Translations under genes and position numbers: made by a program
DNA from: Candidatus Roizmanbacteria bacterium CG_4_9_14_0_2_um_filter_39_13
Lineage (GTDB): Bacteria > Patescibacteriota > Microgenomatia > UBA1406 > GWC2-37-13
NCBI GenBank assembly: GCA_002788865.1
Contig: PFSC01000081.1
Coordinates: forward strand, 1 to 6,449
DNA length: 6,449 nucleotides
Direction: 5' to 3'
Notes under the pieces: model-generated
Seen by the model: the letters and a program-made list of their open reading frames with translations, nothing else
Database searches by the model: none
What the model was told of the DNA's origin: nothing
In this document: piece after piece, positions 5,607 through 6,449 of the stretch
Position numbering within the stretch: the first letter of the stretch is position 1
Layout of the letters: each line of letters opens with the position of its first letter

Positions 5607-5619
5607 CGTATTATGACCA
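5592..5619 (-). promoter_or_regulatory. Promoter of the glycosyltransferase, predicted leaderless
   Basis: On the - strand a perfect TATAAT (5597-5592) is followed by six bases, ACACCC, and the ATG at 5585. Transcription would therefore start at the A of the start codon. TGGTCA (5619-5614), 16 nt upstream, matches 4 of 6 positions of the -35 consensus and lies over the first codons of uppP on the other strand. No Shine-Dalgarno is present. This geometry is the main reason for choosing 5585 as the gene start. Confidence 0.55.
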
Positions 5620-6401
5620 TCATACAAACATTCATTCTCGGCATTATCGAAGGAATCACGGAATTTCTCCCCGTATCATCAACCTTTCATCTCATCTGGA
5701 CATCAAGACTTCTTGGATTGGTACAAAGTGATTTTGTGAAATTATTTCAAGTGTTTATACAATCAGGAGCAATTCTTGCGGTGGTATTTTTGTACTGGAA
5801 AGAAATTCTCAGAAGTAGTGCCCTTATGAAGCGACTCATTCTCTCATTTATCCCAACAGCCCTCGTTGGCTACTTTCTGTATGGCATGATTAAAGGGGTA
5901 TTTTTTGAAAACATCCAATTTACCACAACCGTATTTATCGTCATTGGAGCAGTATTTCTAATTGTTGAGTATTTGATTGGGCGAAGAATCATCACAATTA
6001 AAAAAGAGATTGCTATTTTGACCTATCGAGACGCAATCCTTGTTGGATTGTTCCAAGCTCTTGCCGTTATTCCCGGTGTTTCTCGTGCAGGTGCGGTACT
6101 GGTCGGCATGATGTTTCTTGGATATCGACGTGATGAATCAGCGAAATACTCATTCATGTTGTCGATTCCTACGATTCTTGCCGCATCGGTATTTGATTTC
6201 TGGGAGATGAAGGATATTGCATTGCAAGACAGTGGTTCAATACTGACTTTAACTATTGGTACAGTAGTTGCATTTGTTAGTGCATATTTTGGTATCAGTT
6301 GGCTTATTTGCTATTTACAAAATCATTCTCTTGTCATTTTTGGGTGGTATCGTATCGCGCTTGGTATAATATTACTTCTCGTGCTCTCGATGTCCCCGTA
6401 G
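5613..6401 (+). CDS. uppP: Undecaprenyl-diphosphate phosphatase (BacA/UppP family)
   Basis: A 262-residue polytopic membrane enzyme, close to the usual 260-280. It removes a phosphate from undecaprenyl diphosphate so that the lipid carrier can be reused for peptidoglycan and other surface polymers; family members can confer bacitracin resistance. Motif 1 is EGITE (E13, E17) followed by FLPVSSTFH (S23, H26). The second motif is IPGVSRAG at 153-160, with R158 matching the catalytic arginine. FQVFIQSGAILAVV (45-58) and YRRDESAKYSFMLSIPTIL (171-189) are typical conserved stretches. Relative to the usual SSTGH and PGxSRSxxT, this protein has Phe25 in place of Gly, Ala159 in place of Ser and Val162 in place of Thr. 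The core acidic, His and Arg residues are kept, so activity is still expected. The start ATG at 5613 is 27 bp from the divergent glycosyltransferase start. The stop TAG lies inside the downstream tRNA gene. Confidence 0.93.
   Translation: MTIIQTFILGIIEGITEFLPVSSTFHLIWTSRLLGLVQSDFVKLFQVFIQSGAILAVVFLYWKEILRSSALMKRLILSFIPTALVGYFLYGMIKGVFFENIQFTTTVFIVIGAVFLIVEYLIGRRIITIKKEIAILTYRDAILVGLFQALAVIPGVSRAGAVLVGMMFLGYRRDESAKYSFMLSIPTILAASVFDFWEMKDIALQDSGSILTLTIGTVVAFVSAYFGISWLICYLQNHSLVIFGWYRIALGIILLLVLSMSP
6362..6370 (+). promoter_or_regulatory. Extended -10 promoter of the tRNA gene, inside uppP
   Basis: TGG plus a perfect TATAAT (hexamer 6365-6370) makes a full extended -10 element, located within the last codons of uppP. 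A start 7 nt downstream (about 6377) would give a leader of about 15 nt before the mature tRNA 5' end at 6392. No strong -35 is seen; TGGGTG at 6341-6346 is at best weak. The tRNA can therefore probably be transcribed independently of uppP. Confidence 0.5.
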
Positions 6402-6449
6402 TTCAATGGATAGAATGTGGGCTTCCGGAGCCTATGATGGCAGTTCGAA
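6392..6449 (+). tRNA. tRNA-Arg (anticodon CCG), 3' end cut off by the window
   Basis: The first 58 nt fold as a tRNA. The acceptor 5' strand is GTCCCCG (6392-6398), followed by TA at positions 8-9. The D stem is GTTC (6401-6404) with GAAT (6413-6416), with AATGGATA as its loop. The anticodon stem is TGGGC (6418-6422) with GCCTA (6430-6434). The anticodon loop TTCCGGA (6423-6429) has U33, anticodon CCG at 6425-6427 and G37, which reads the Arg codon CGG. A 4-nt variable loop is followed by T-stem GGCAG (6439-6443) and TTCGAA of the T loop. The 3' half of the T stem and the acceptor 3' strand lie beyond the edge, so acceptor pairing cannot be confirmed. The first 10 nt overlap the end of uppP, whose stop codon is tRNA positions 8-10. 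Confidence 0.92.

Noticed and set aside
5586..5627. Longer start (ATG at 5627) for the GT4 glycosyltransferase
   Set aside because: The extra 14 residues do not fit the family N-terminus, would overlap the start of uppP, and lie upstream of the likely TATAAT promoter.

Overview
The window is a gene-dense bacterial segment at roughly 40% G+C with the standard genetic code. TAG, TAA and TGA all end genes, and no in-frame TGA interrupts any of them. It holds four complete membrane-associated or transport genes on the + strand, one complete cytosolic glycosyltransferase on the - strand, the start of a further - strand membrane glycosyltransferase at the left edge, and the 5' part of a tRNA at the right edge. 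Gaps are very small (4-bp overlap, 16 bp, 19 bp, 27 bp), Shine-Dalgarno sequences are almost absent, and the GT-C proteins and the UppP look divergent. This suggests a small-genome lineage such as the Candidate Phyla Radiation (Patescibacteria). That placement is inference from style; no taxonomic marker gene is present.

Layout. At 1-162 (-) lies the N-terminal 54 codons of a GT-C/PMT-like membrane glycosyltransferase leaving the window to the left. It is divergent from a second polytopic GT-C-like protein at 182-1300 (+). A MacAB-type ABC system follows: membrane-anchored adaptor (1317-2372), ATPase (2369-3037, start overlapping the adaptor stop as ATGA) and FtsX/MacB-type permease (3152-4345). 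A 64-bp double-hairpin palindromic repeat sits between ATPase and permease. A GC-rich, foldable 93-bp element fills the convergent gap to a GT4-family glycosyltransferase (4437-5585, -). A second copy of the palindromic repeat lies in frame inside that gene. The glycosyltransferase is divergent, across 27 bp, from uppP, an undecaprenyl-diphosphate phosphatase (5613-6401, +). The uppP stop codon lies inside the 5' end of a tRNA-Arg(CCG) gene that runs off the right edge.

Function as a whole. Three glycosyltransferases plus the recycling phosphatase for the undecaprenyl carrier point to cell-surface polysaccharide or glycoprotein assembly. The ABC trio is a probable exporter or envelope-remodelling machine.

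Most interesting points. (1) The palindromic element is present twice with base-paired covariation, once as a 19-20-residue insertion in an enzyme. (2) -10 hexamers repeatedly sit exactly 6 nt before the ATG, which predicts leaderless mRNAs. (3) The uppP 3' end overlaps the tRNA by 10 bp, and the tRNA promoter is inside uppP. (4) The intergenic element at 4353-4445 has nested inverted repeats whose outer arm copies the end of the neighbouring gene. I did not find a clearly new multi-gene system here.
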